A DNA stretch of 13,661 nucleotides, from NCBI GenBank assembly GCA_013698395.1, contig JACCUZ010000043.1:1-13661 (forward strand), given 5' to 3'. The position numbers were made by a program, and so were the translations under genes. How positions within the stretch are numbered: the first letter of the stretch is position 1; every line of letters starts with the position of its first letter. The stretch comes from Sporichthyaceae bacterium. Its GTDB lineage: Bacteria; Actinomycetota; Actinomycetes; JACCUZ01. Shown here piece by piece: positions 6,873 to 13,661 of the stretch. The notes under the pieces are model-generated. The model made no database searches. It was not told the DNA's origin and worked only from the letters and a program-made list of their open reading frames with translations.

Positions 6873-7073
6873 CCTGGTTGCACTCTTACGGCAAGGTCCA
6901 CGACCGGGCAAGAGGGGTGACCCTGTCTTGTCGCAGCCGGCTACCACCACCTCGTACGAATCAGTAACAAACCGGTCAAGCCATCTCCCCACGCGACGCC
7001 GTCTGCGTGACAAGATGTCCGGCCGGACTCCCGCCTAGCCGCGACTGGGGGCTCCTGGGAGGGTGGGCGCATC
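6873..7073. other. Divergent intergenic region between ScyD-type and GH2 genes
   Basis: About 260 bp separates the start codons at 6812 and 7074, the longest gap in the window apart from the edges. It must contain the promoters of both divergent genes. Besides the dyad at 6845-6872 I see only a short palindrome TCCGGCCGGA (7018-7027) and the ribosome-binding site GGAGGG (7058-7063) for the GH2 gene. No convincing -35/-10 pair is visible for the GH2 gene, and I see no coding potential or RNA gene. Confidence 0.5.
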
Positions 7074-8945
7074 GTGTTGAGACCACGCACTTCCGGTAGT
7101 GGTGACCATCCTCGTCCGCAACTGACCCGTGAGCGCTGGACCGACCTTGCGGGCACCTGGAAGTTCGCGCACGACGACGACGACGTCGGCATCGACGAGG
7201 GCTGGGCCGATCGACCGGAGCTGCTGACCACCACCATTCAGGTGCCCTTCCCGCCAGAGTCGCCGGCCAGCGGGATCGGCGTCGCCGGGTTCCATCCCGT
7301 CGTCTGGTACAGCCGCAGCTTCCAGGCTGCCCATCGTCCGGGAGAGCGGCTGCTGCTCCACTTCGGGGCGGTGGACTACCGCGCCTCGGTCTGGGTGAAC
7401 GGCCGCCTGGTCGTGACACACGAAGGCGGGCACACTCCCTTCTCGGCGGACATCACCCCGATGCTGGTCCCGGAAGCTGAGCAGGTCGTCACGGTCAGGG
7501 CGGAGGACCAGCCGACCGACCTCACGCAGCCGCGGGGGAAGCAGGACTGGCGCGAGCAGCCGCACAGCGTCTGGTACGAGCGCACCACCGGGATCTGGCA
7601 GCCGGTGTGGCTGGAACCCGTGCCCGCCACCCGGATCGAGTTGCTTCGCTGGACACCCGACCTCGACCGAGCGGTCCTGGCGCTGCGGGCGCAGGTCCGG
7701 GGGCACGACCCCTCCTCCCGGATCCGGGTGCGGCTCACCCTCCGCGACGAGCTGGTCGCCGAGGACATCTACCCAGTGACCGGTTCGACGACCACGCATT
7801 TCGTGGCGCTTGACCCAGGGCGTATCGCCCACGACGGGCGCGCCTACCTCTGGGCGCCTGACCACCACAACTTGTTCGACGCGACGGTCACCATGCTGTC
7901 GGGGGACGAGGTCGTCGACGAGGTCACCAGCTATGTCGGCCTGCGCAGCGTGGACGTCTCGCGGGGACGGTTCCGCCTCAACCACCGCGCCATGGTGCTG
8001 CGCATGGTGCTGGCGCAGAACTACTGGCCGCAGTCACATCTGGCAGCCCCTGGCGCCGAGGCACTCCGCCGCGAGGTGGAGCTCGTCAAGGAGCTCGGCT
8101 TCAACGGCGTGCGCATCCATCAGAAGATCGAGGACCCGAGGTTCCTGTACTGGTGCGACGTCCTAGGCCTGCTGGCCTGGACCGAGCTCCCCAGCGCCCT
8201 GACCTTCGACACTGCGACAGTGAGCAGGCTCACCCGCGAGTGGCTCGAAGTGCTGGATCGCGATGCCAGCTCCCCGTCGGTGGTGGCCTGGGTTCCGTTC
8301 AACGAGAGCTGGGGCGTGCCGTCCCTGGAGAGCGATCCCGCGCAGCAGCACACGGTGCGGGCGCTGTACTCCCTGACCAAGGCCATCGACCCGACGCGCC
8401 CCGTCATCGCCAACGACGGCTGGGAGCACCTGGTCAGCGACATCTTCGGCATCCATGACTACAGCCAGGAAGCCGACGCCCTGAGGGAGCGCTACGGCAG
8501 CCGCGAGGCGGCCATCCGTACGCTGCGCGAGACGCAGCCGTACTACCGCTCCATCGCACTCGGCGACGTGGAGCTCGGCGACGCGCCCCTGATGATCACG
8601 GAGTTCGGTGGTGTGACGTACGACCCGGACTCCGACGCGTTCTGGAACGGCTACGGCGCGGTCGACGACCCTGACCAGCTGGCCACCAGGTACAACGAGC
8701 TGGTCACGGCGCTGCTCGACAGCCCCGTGGTCGCTGGCTTCTGCTACACCCAGCTGACCGACACCGCCCAGGAGCGCAACGGGCTGCTGTACGAGGACAG
8801 ACGGCCCAAGGTCGACCCCGAAGTGATAGCGCGCACGAACCGGCGAGCCTCCGCGGCAGTGCCGGCCGACGCCATCGCCGAGATCCAGATCGTCCATGCT
8901 GCCCAGATCGCGCAGCGCGCTGACCCAGCGGAGACCGAGGGCTGA
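7074..8945 (+). CDS. Glycoside hydrolase family 2 protein (beta-galactosidase/beta-glucuronidase-like)
   Basis: A 623-aa enzyme that should hydrolyse beta-linked sugars with retention of configuration. Domain order: a GH2 sugar-binding jelly roll (about 18-185, with GAVDYRASVWVNGRLVVTHEGG at 98-119), an immunoglobulin-like middle domain (about 186-290), and a TIM barrel (about 295-610). The barrel has FNGVRIHQKIEDPRFLYWCD (343-362), the acid/base Glu411 in WVPFNESWG, and the probable nucleophile Glu510 in PLMITEFGG. It stops right after the barrel and lacks the C-terminal domains of LacZ, so it is a short, GlcA- or Man-type GH2. The exact sugar cannot be told. No signal peptide is visible, so it probably acts in the cytoplasm on imported oligosaccharides, yet no transporter lies nearby. 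The start is GTG 7074 with GGAGGG 10 nt upstream; TTG 7077 is an alternative. It converges on the sensor kinase gene with a 5-nt gap. Confidence 0.9.
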   Translation: MLRPRTSGSGDHPRPQLTRERWTDLAGTWKFAHDDDDVGIDEGWADRPELLTTTIQVPFPPESPASGIGVAGFHPVVWYSRSFQAAHRPGERLLLHFGAVDYRASVWVNGRLVVTHEGGHTPFSADITPMLVPEAEQVVTVRAEDQPTDLTQPRGKQDWREQPHSVWYERTTGIWQPVWLEPVPATRIELLRWTPDLDRAVLALRAQVRGHDPSSRIRVRLTLRDELVAEDIYPVTGSTTTHFVALDPGRIAHDGRAYLWAPDHHNLFDATVTMLSGDEVVDEVTSYVGLRSVDVSRGRFRLNHRAMVLRMVLAQNYWPQSHLAAPGAEALRREVELVKELGFNGVRIHQKIEDPRFLYWCDVLGLLAWTELPSALTFDTATVSRLTREWLEVLDRDASSPSVVAWVPFNESWGVPSLESDPAQQHTVRALYSLTKAIDPTRPVIANDGWEHLVSDIFGIHDYSQEADALRERYGSREAAIRTLRETQPYYRSIALGDVELGDAPLMITEFGGVTYDPDSDAFWNGYGAVDDPDQLATRYNELVTALLDSPVVAGFCYTQLTDTAQERNGLLYEDRRPKVDPEVIARTNRRASAAVPADAIAEIQIVHAAQIAQRADPAETEG

Positions 8946-8950
8946 CCCAT

Positions 8951-10330
8951 TCAGTCGAGGGGACGCGGCAGGTGCACCACGAATCGGGCACCGATGTCGC
9001 TGTCCATGACCTCGCACGTCCCGCCGTGCCGGCGCGCAATCGTGGCGACGATGGAGAGGCCGAGCCCGCTGCCACCACCGGCGTCGCGGGCCCTGCTCTC
9101 GTCCAGCCGGACGAACCGGTCAAAGATTCGATCGCGGTCCTCAACAGGAACGCCGGGTCCGTCGTCGGCGACCACCAGCTCGACGCGGTCATCACGGGAG
9201 GAGATGCTTAGCTGCACCTGGGTCCGCGCGTGCCGCTCAGCGTTCTCGAGCAGGTTTCGTACTAGTTGGACGAGCTGCTCCCTGCTCCCGCGGACCGGCG
9301 CGGCGGAGACGCCCAAGGCATCGACCTGCACGCGGCTACCGACCCGAACCCGGGCCACCTCCTCGAGAACCACGTCGTCGAGGTCGACCAGGTCATCGGG
9401 GGCCTGGCCAACGCGGCGCTCGTCCTCTCGGGCGAGGAACAGCAGGTCGCGCACCAGCCGCTCCATCTCGGCGCCGTCGGCCAGCAGGTCCCGAGCCAGA
9501 CCGTCCCAGTCGGTGCTTGGCTCCTGCGACAGGGCCACTTCGAGCCGGGTACGGAGACGAGTCAGCGGACTCTGCAGCTCGTGCGAGGCGTCGGAGACGA
9601 AGGCACGTTGCCGGCGACTCGCGGTCTCGAGGCGGTCCAGCATCTGGTTCATCGTCCGCGCGAGCTGGGCGATCTCGTCGCCGCCGGCCGGCTCGGGCAC
9701 CCGTCGGGACAGCCGCGACTCCGAGATGTCGGCGACCTCGGCCCGGATCGACTCCACCGGCCGCAGGGCCCGTCCCACGACCTTCCAGGTCACCGCGCCG
9801 AGCAACATCGTCATGAGCGGGACACCGACGACCAACAAGCTTCGTAGCGTCGCCACCGTGTCCGAGACGGACTCCAGACTCGTCGCCACATAGACGGTGG
9901 CGTCGCCGTCAGCGTCGCCGTCGCGGGCGCGCAGCGCCCAGACGCGGTAGTCCTCCAGGTCCTGGTCATCCCGGACCCCGGTCACCGTCCGCACCACCAG
10001 TTCACCGCGGACCGGCCGGAAGCTGAAGGCGGGCGATCGGCCGAGGACGTTCGAGGTCGCGGCCCGGACCGCTCCACCACCATCGACCACCTGGACGAAC
10101 GAGTCGTCGCTGGTCGGTGCAAGGGAGCGTGGGAGGGTGCCGGCCCTGACGAGCGACGCCACGTCGCGCGCTCGGGTCCGGGCGGAGACGTCCTGGCTGC
10201 GGGTCAGCGCGTCCTGCAGCGTCAGCAGGAGGAGCCAGGTGCCAGCGATGAGCGAGAGTGCGACGACCACGGTCGCGGCTATCGTCGTGCGCACGCGCAC
10301 AGAACCCCATCTGGGTGACCTCCGCGGCAT
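8951..10330 (-). CDS. Two-component sensor histidine kinase (HAMP, HisKA, HATPase_c)
   Basis: A 459-aa inner-membrane kinase. TM1 spans about residues 15-37 and TM2 about 163-187, bracketing an extracytoplasmic sensor loop of about 125 residues. HAMP is at about 186-238. The dimerisation/phosphoacceptor region has SDASHELQSPLTRLR with His250. The ATPase domain has the N box NLLENAERHA (359-368), the G1 box DDGPGVP (389-395), the F box RIFDRFVRLD (401-410) and the G2 box GGGSGLGLSIV (418-428). All catalytic motifs are intact. The sensor loop contains an acidic DGDADGD stretch (137-143) that resembles a DxDxDG metal-binding loop. ATG 10330 is the start: it lies one nt after the regulator's stop (TGA-C-ATG) with GGTGG upstream. 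The longer open frame back to 10462 would overlap the regulator gene and is not real. It is co-transcribed with, and no doubt phosphorylates, the adjacent response regulator. The signal is unknown. Confidence 0.93.
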   Translation of the reverse strand: MPRRSPRWGSVRVRTTIAATVVVALSLIAGTWLLLLTLQDALTRSQDVSARTRARDVASLVRAGTLPRSLAPTSDDSFVQVVDGGGAVRAATSNVLGRSPAFSFRPVRGELVVRTVTGVRDDQDLEDYRVWALRARDGDADGDATVYVATSLESVSDTVATLRSLLVVGVPLMTMLLGAVTWKVVGRALRPVESIRAEVADISESRLSRRVPEPAGGDEIAQLARTMNQMLDRLETASRRQRAFVSDASHELQSPLTRLRTRLEVALSQEPSTDWDGLARDLLADGAEMERLVRDLLFLAREDERRVGQAPDDLVDLDDVVLEEVARVRVGSRVQVDALGVSAAPVRGSREQLVQLVRNLLENAERHARTQVQLSISSRDDRVELVVADDGPGVPVEDRDRIFDRFVRLDESRARDAGGGSGLGLSIVATIARRHGGTCEVMDSDIGARFVVHLPRPLD

Positions 10331-10331
10331 G

Positions 10332-11027
10332 TCAGCCACCGTCGGGGTCGAGCCGATAGCCGACCAGTCGCACGGTCTGCAGGCTCGCCCTCCCGAACGG
10401 GTCGTCGATCCGGCGGCGCAGCTGGCCGACGTACACCTCGACGATGTTCGGATCGCCCTCATAGGCGAAGTCCCAGACGTGTTCGAGGATCACCTGTTTC
10501 GAGAGCACCTCACCGGGACGCCGCATGAAGAACTCGAGCAGCGAGAACTGGCGCGGAGTGAGCTTCAGCTCGGTGTCTCCGCGGGCTACCCGGTGGGTGG
10601 CGGGGTCGAGAAGGAGGTCACCCACGAGCAGGGTGGCCGGCCGCTCCATCCGGCCACGACGCAGCAGCGCCCGCAACCTCGCGACCAGCACGACGTACGA
10701 GAAGGGTTTGGACAGGAAGTCGTCCGCGCCGGTGTCAAGCGCGTGCGCCTCATCGCGCTCGCCGCCGCGCGCAGTGAGCATGAGGATCGGCGCCCAGTTC
10801 CCCGACTCGCGAAGGCTGGCACACAGTTCGAGGCCGCTCATGCCGGGCAGCATCACGTCCAGGACGACCGCGTCGTAGGCATGCTCCCTCGCGTGCCAGA
10901 GTCCCTCTTCGCCGTCGAACGCGACGTCGACGGCGAAGCCCTCGCTCTCCAGCCCGCGCTTGACAGCGCGCACGAGCCCTCTGTCGTCGTCCACGACCAG
11001 GACCCGCACTCCGTCACCGTGCCACAC
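10332..11027 (-). CDS. OmpR/PhoB-family response regulator
   Basis: A 231-aa DNA-binding regulator and the first gene of the two-component operon. The receiver domain (about 8-117) has the acidic pair Asp13/Asp14, the phosphoacceptor Asp57 in VVLDVMLPG, Thr85 in LMLTAR and Lys107 in LSKPF. A winged helix-turn-helix (about 133-228) follows, with KLTPRQFSLLEFFMRRPG and the recognition-helix region NIVEVYVGQLRRRID, ending in the usual VRLVGYRL hairpin. The start is uncertain. GTG 11027 has AGGA only 2 nt upstream, whereas GTG 11009 (VRVLVVDDD) fits the family N-terminus and has GGTGA 4 nt upstream. The tandem 11-bp repeat at 11069-11090, with an inverted copy at 11039-11047, lies directly upstream. 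This is the geometry bound by OmpR-type dimers, so autoregulation is likely. Confidence 0.93.
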   Translation of the reverse strand: MWHGDGVRVLVVDDDRGLVRAVKRGLESEGFAVDVAFDGEEGLWHAREHAYDAVVLDVMLPGMSGLELCASLRESGNWAPILMLTARGGERDEAHALDTGADDFLSKPFSYVVLVARLRALLRRGRMERPATLLVGDLLLDPATHRVARGDTELKLTPRQFSLLEFFMRRPGEVLSKQVILEHVWDFAYEGDPNIVEVYVGQLRRRIDDPFGRASLQTVRLVGYRLDPDGG

Positions 11028-11038
11028 CGTCCTGAGTG

Positions 11039-11090
11039 GCTGCTGAATGCCGGCTGCGCTGACACCACCTTCAGCAGCGCTTCAGCAGCG
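11039..11090. promoter_or_regulatory. Candidate response-regulator operator: 11-bp tandem repeat plus inverted half-site
   Basis: CTTCAGCAGCG occurs twice with no gap and no mismatch, at 11069-11079 and 11080-11090. Its 9-nt core TTCAGCAGC recurs inverted, as GCTGCTGAA, at 11039-11047. OmpR/PhoB-type regulators bind head-to-tail sites spaced 11 bp apart, one helical turn, so the arrangement fits the regulator encoded next door. The element sits between the divergent regulator gene and the secreted-protein gene and could control both. That this particular regulator binds here is inference. Confidence 0.6.
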
Positions 11091-11108
11091 TGAGAGGACG
11101 CTGTGCCC

Positions 11109-11861
11109 ATGAGCCACCACGTAAGCGACCAGGAGAAGCGCCACCGCCCGATCCTCCTGCGCGGGTCCCTGTGGGCGGCGGTCCTCGCAGCCGCGGCCAT
11201 TGGTGCATCGACGGGATCGCCGGGTGCGGCGGCATCCTCCTCCGCTCTCGACCCCGCAGGGTTCACCACCACCATCGACAACCCGTTCCTGCCGCTGGTG
11301 CCGGGAACTCTGATGCGGTACCGGGAGACCGGAGACGACGGCGAAGGTGCGGTAGTCGTGCGGGTCACCCACCGCACGAAATCGATACAGGGGGTCGAGA
11401 CGGTTGTGGTCCGGGACCGCGCCTACCTCGACGGTGAACTGGTCGAGGACACCTTTGACTGGTACGCGCAGGACCGGCGCGGCAACGTCTGGTACTTCGG
11501 GGAGAACACCAAGGAGTACGAGAACGGCCGCGTTGTCAGCACCGCGGGTTCCTGGAAGGCGGGTCGCGACGGAGCCCGCGCGGGGATCGTCATGAAGGCG
11601 CAGCCCAGGGCCGGGGACACCTACTACCAGGAGTACTCCCCGGGGGTAGCCGAGGACCAGGCCACCGTACTGAGCCTCGAGGCAAGCGCGACAGTCCCGT
11701 ACGGGTCGTTCTGTGACGTCCTCAAGACGAAGGACTTCACCGCACTCGAACCCGGCATTGTGGAGCGCAAGTTCTACGCCCGCGGCGTCGGGCCGGTCCT
11801 CGAAAAGCTGGTGAGTGGCGGCAACGAGCGGCTCGTGCTCGTCAAGGTTATGCACTCGTGA
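11109..11861 (+). CDS. Secreted protein of unknown function
   Basis: A 250-aa protein I cannot assign to a named family, though its motifs look like those of a conserved secreted group seen in several bacterial phyla. Residues 1-43 form a signal sequence: a charged 18-residue N-region, the hydrophobic GSLWAAVLAAAAIGA (19-33), and cleavage probably near PGAAA (38-42). The mature part begins with FTTTIDNPFLPLVPGTLMRY (52-71). It continues with FDWYAQDRRGNVWYFGENTK (116-135), KEYENGRVVSTAGSWKAG (135-152) and PYGSFCDVLKTKDF (197-210), and ends with EPGIVERKFYARGVGPVLEK. The alternation of aromatic and charged residues suggests a beta-rich fold. There are no clear catalytic residues, and the only Cys is 202. 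ATG 11109 (10 nt after AGAGGA) is preferred; GTG 11103 would add two residues. It is transcribed away from the two-component operon across the repeat element and is the obvious candidate target of that system. Confidence 0.85.
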   Translation: MSHHVSDQEKRHRPILLRGSLWAAVLAAAAIGASTGSPGAAASSSALDPAGFTTTIDNPFLPLVPGTLMRYRETGDDGEGAVVVRVTHRTKSIQGVETVVVRDRAYLDGELVEDTFDWYAQDRRGNVWYFGENTKEYENGRVVSTAGSWKAGRDGARAGIVMKAQPRAGDTYYQEYSPGVAEDQATVLSLEASATVPYGSFCDVLKTKDFTALEPGIVERKFYARGVGPVLEKLVSGGNERLVLVKVMHS

Positions 11862-11914
11862 AAGCGCGGTCGGCAGCCTGACCAGAGGCTGACTGCGATC
11901 CGAATGCCGACACA

Positions 11915-11949
11915 CCACGAGGCCCCGGAGTCGCTCCGGGGCCTCGTGG
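11915..11949. terminator. Bidirectional hairpin terminator between convergent genes
   Basis: A perfect 16-bp inverted repeat: the arm 11915-11930, the loop TCG (11931-11933), and the complementary arm 11934-11949, with core GAGGCCCCGGAG pairing to CTCCGGGGCCTC. It lies 53 nt after the secreted-protein stop and 30 nt after the stop of the opposing LPXTG gene. There is no U tract on either side, but the very stable stem fits an actinobacterial terminator that serves both genes. Confidence 0.85.
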
Positions 11950-11979
11950 CGCTCGTACCCGCGCTAGCGGGCCGTGGGC

Positions 11980-13661
11980 CTATGCCTGGCGCTGGGCGCT
12001 GCGGCGGCCGGACAGGGCGAGGATGAGCCCGCCGCTGACAAGCAACAGGAGCGACCCGGTGAGGCTGATGCCGATCGGGAGGCCGGCACCGGTCTGCGGA
12101 AGGGTGCCTGCCGATGCGCTGGCCGGGCTGGCCGCCGCCGGGGTCTGACCGGTCTTGACCCCGAGCACTGCCGAGTCCGCCATCACCTCGGTGACCACCT
12201 CGACCGGGGTAGTGACGCTGGTGCCCGTCGTGCCTGTCGAGCCTGTCGAGCCGGTGGAGCAGACCGGGACCGGGAAGGTGTGGGTGAACGTGGTCACACC
12301 CTCGAGGATGAACCCGGACTGCGCCTTGGCGGTGATGGTGACGGCGGCGCCGTCGGCCACCTCCACCTTGCCCGCGGCGAGCTTGACGTCACCGAGGAAG
12401 TAGTCGACCCCGACCGTCGAAGCGACCGTGTAGCTTGCCAAACGCGAGCTACCCAGGATCCCGGGCAGGCAGACGCTGTCGACGAAGACGGGGCTGACCG
12501 CACTGGCCTTCGGAGGTGTCACCGGCTTCTCGCACGCCGGGTTCGCCGTGAAGACCAGCGTGAAGTTGGCCGGCCCCTCGAGCTGGTAGCCCTCGGTTGC
12601 CTGGGCCACCACGGTGACCGTGGTGCCGGCGACGGCCTGCACCGTGCCGCTCACCACCGTGCTACCGACGCGGTAGACCACGCCCTCGGTCACCGGCACC
12701 GTGTATGACGGCGTCGTCAACGTGTAGGCGGCGGTGCACTCCGCCTGGGTGATCGTCGGCCGCACGGCGATAACCGTGGTGTCCGGCTGCCCACAGTCGT
12801 CCAGGCCGGTGATCTCACCGTCGTAGGCGTGGAAGACCCCGTCGGCGTCGGTGTAGTCCCCGATCAGGTCGGCCGGGGTGTTCGGGCGCGGGTCGTTGCG
12901 GTGGGTGAGGTGACCCTGGAAGTCCGCGCTGTCGTCGTCGACGGTGATGAAGACGTACGGGAGGTTGGCCGCACCGGTGGCGTGGCAGACGTTGACCGGC
13001 ACGTGACTCTCGCCGGGCTTCTCGCACGGCGGGTTCGCCGTGAACACGAGCTCGAACGTGGTCGGGCCGGTGAGCACGTAGTCGCCCTGGGCCTTCGCCG
13101 TCACCGTCACCGTGGTGCCGGCGACCGCGTCCACCGTGCCGGATACCTTGACGGCACCGACGTAGTAGTCGACACCCACGGTGGCGTCCACGGTGAACGA
13201 CGGTGTGGTCAGCGAGTAGTCCTTGGTGCACTCGGCCTGCGTCAACGACGGGGCGATCGCCGAGGCCTGGATGTCGCCGGGCTTCTCACAGGCAGGGTTC
13301 GCCGAGAAGACGAGGTCGAACGTGGCCGGGCCGGTCAGGTCGTAGCCGTCCTGTGCCTTCGCCGTCACCGTCACCGTGGTCCCGGCGACCGCGTTGACCG
13401 TGCCGGTCACCTTGGTGGCACCCACGTAGTAGTCGACACCCACGGTGTTGTCAACGGTGAACGACGGTGTGGTCAGCGTGTAGTCCCCGGTGCAGCGTGC
13501 CTGCGTCACCGAGGGGCGCACCGCCGTAGCGGGAGTGTCCTCCGGCTCGCCGCACGGCCCGTGGGACAAGTTGAACTGGCCCGACCACCCCGCGTAGATG
13601 TCCGTAGTCGCAGATGTGACGGTGCTGGTGAGGTTGGCGGTGGTGGCGTAGTGCGCAGCGC
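11980..13661 (-). CDS. LPXTG wall-anchored repeat protein, 5'-partial
   Basis: The C-terminal 560 or so residues of a cell-wall protein; the frame is open to the right edge, so the N-terminus lies outside. The end is a textbook sortase signal: LPQTG (12088-12102), a hydrophobic span (GISLTGSLLLLVSGGLILAL) and a basic tail GRRSAQRQA. Upstream are a Ser/Thr/Gly linker (STGSTGSTGTTGTS) and four related modules of about 85 residues. These are at 13276-13530, 13012-13266, 12520-12774 and 12259-12507, sharing SFTVDxTVGVDYYVG and AGTTVTVTAKAQ. A different domain sits between modules 2 and 3 (12781-13008), with VNVCHATGAANLPYVFITVD and HLTHRNDPRPNTPADLIG, a type common in actinobacterial surface proteins. 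Each module and the inserted domain have one Cys near each end, suggesting a disulfide per module. It is probably an adhesin or wall structural protein. TTG 13569 is not a start: coding continues upstream with YAGWSGQFNL. No sortase gene lies in the window. Confidence 0.9.
   Translation of the reverse strand, partial: AAHYATTANLTSTVTSATTDIYAGWSGQFNLSHGPCGEPEDTPATAVRPSVTQARCTGDYTLTTPSFTVDNTVGVDYYVGATKVTGTVNAVAGTTVTVTAKAQDGYDLTGPATFDLVFSANPACEKPGDIQASAIAPSLTQAECTKDYSLTTPSFTVDATVGVDYYVGAVKVSGTVDAVAGTTVTVTAKAQGDYVLTGPTTFELVFTANPPCEKPGESHVPVNVCHATGAANLPYVFITVDDDSADFQGHLTHRNDPRPNTPADLIGDYTDADGVFHAYDGEITGLDDCGQPDTTVIAVRPTITQAECTAAYTLTTPSYTVPVTEGVVYRVGSTVVSGTVQAVAGTTVTVVAQATEGYQLEGPANFTLVFTANPACEKPVTPPKASAVSPVFVDSVCLPGILGSSRLASYTVASTVGVDYFLGDVKLAAGKVEVADGAAVTITAKAQSGFILEGVTTFTHTFPVPVCSTGSTGSTGTTGTSVTTPVEVVTEVMADSAVLGVKTGQTPAAASPASASAGTLPQTGAGLPIGISLTGSLLLLVSGGLILALSGRRSAQRQA
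12259..13530 (-). repeat. Four in-frame protein-repeat modules in the LPXTG gene
   Basis: Modules 1 (13276-13530) and 2 (13012-13266) are close copies with a 264-nt period and long near-identical DNA stretches, for example around CCGTCACCGTCACCGTGGT near 13100 and 13363. Module 3 (12520-12774) is more divergent and module 4 (12259-12507) the most. Modules 2 and 3 are separated by the unrelated domain at 12781-13008. The gradient suggests module 1/2 duplication is the youngest event. Confidence 0.85.

Noticed and set aside
6813..7013. N-terminal extension of the ScyD-type protein
   Set aside because: Would bury the signal peptide 67 residues inside the protein. The strong GAGGGG site sits before ATG 6812.
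7035..7985. 316-codon minus-strand open frame
   Set aside because: Antisense to the GH2 gene with no recognisable domain.
10331..10462. N-terminal extension of the histidine kinase
   Set aside because: Would overlap the regulator's winged-helix coding region. ATG 10330 directly follows the regulator stop and begins the normal basic-then-TM1 N-terminus.
10137..11093. 318-codon plus-strand open frame opposite the two-component genes
   Set aside because: Shadow frame. The minus strand encodes intact receiver, wHTH and kinase motifs.
11082..11918. 278-codon minus-strand open frame opposite the secreted protein
   Set aside because: Shadow frame with no domains. The plus-strand frame has a signal peptide and ribosome-binding site.
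11974..12708. 244-codon plus-strand open frame opposite the LPXTG gene
   Set aside because: Shadow of the LPXTG coding region; Arg/Gly/Asp-rich and without motifs.
12259..13530. CRISPR or other non-coding repeat array
   Set aside because: The repeats are about 264 nt, in frame, and conserved at the protein level within a surface-protein gene.
13567..13569. TTG as the start of the LPXTG protein
   Set aside because: The reading frame stays open to the window edge, with sensible protein sequence upstream (TTDIYAGWSGQFNL) and no ribosome-binding site. The gene is simply cut by the window.

Overview
The window is GC-rich (roughly 70% by eye) and gene-dense, with heavy GTG start usage and long shadow frames opposite the real genes. 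Together with the protein types present (WS/DGAT acyltransferase, GlkA-like ROK kinase, CPA1 antiporter with a UBP zinc finger, sortase-anchored repeat protein), this points to a high-GC actinobacterium. Nocardioidaceae or a relative is my best guess, not a demonstrated assignment. I see no rRNA, tRNA, CRISPR array, transposase or integrase; it looks like ordinary chromosomal DNA.

Layout. (1) 1-754, +: the 3' end of a CPA1-type Na+/H+ antiporter with a C-terminal UBP zinc finger. The frame appears broken by a missing base near 111-117. (2) 765-3652, -: a two-gene operon with a 4-nt stop/start overlap, a ROK glucokinase followed by an unusual fusion of a wax ester synthase/diacylglycerol acyltransferase with a GNAT acetyltransferase. 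(3) 3702-5752, +: a translationally coupled pair, a METTL7-like SAM methyltransferase and an aromatic-L-amino-acid decarboxylase. It ends in a strong hairpin that contains the decarboxylase stop codon. (4) 5763-6812, -: a secreted ScyD/ScyE-type beta-propeller protein. (5) 7074-8945, +: a cytoplasmic glycoside hydrolase family 2 enzyme. (6) 8951-11027, -: an OmpR-type response regulator and its sensor kinase. (7) 11109-11861, +: a secreted protein of unknown function, divergent from the two-component operon. The shared intergenic region carries a perfect 11-bp tandem repeat plus an inverted copy, a good candidate operator. (8) 11915-11949: a bidirectional terminator hairpin. (9) 11980 to the right edge, -: the C-terminal part of an LPXTG wall-anchored protein with four Cys-bounded repeats and one inserted domain.

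How the genes may work together. The glucokinase/WS-DGAT pair could link sugar entry to neutral-lipid storage. The methyltransferase/decarboxylase pair could make and methylate an aromatic amine. The sensor kinase and regulator probably control themselves and the divergent secreted protein. These are inferences from context. The points most worth a second look are the WS/DGAT-GNAT fusion, the 11-bp operator-like repeat, the coupled decarboxylase/methyltransferase pair and the modular surface protein.
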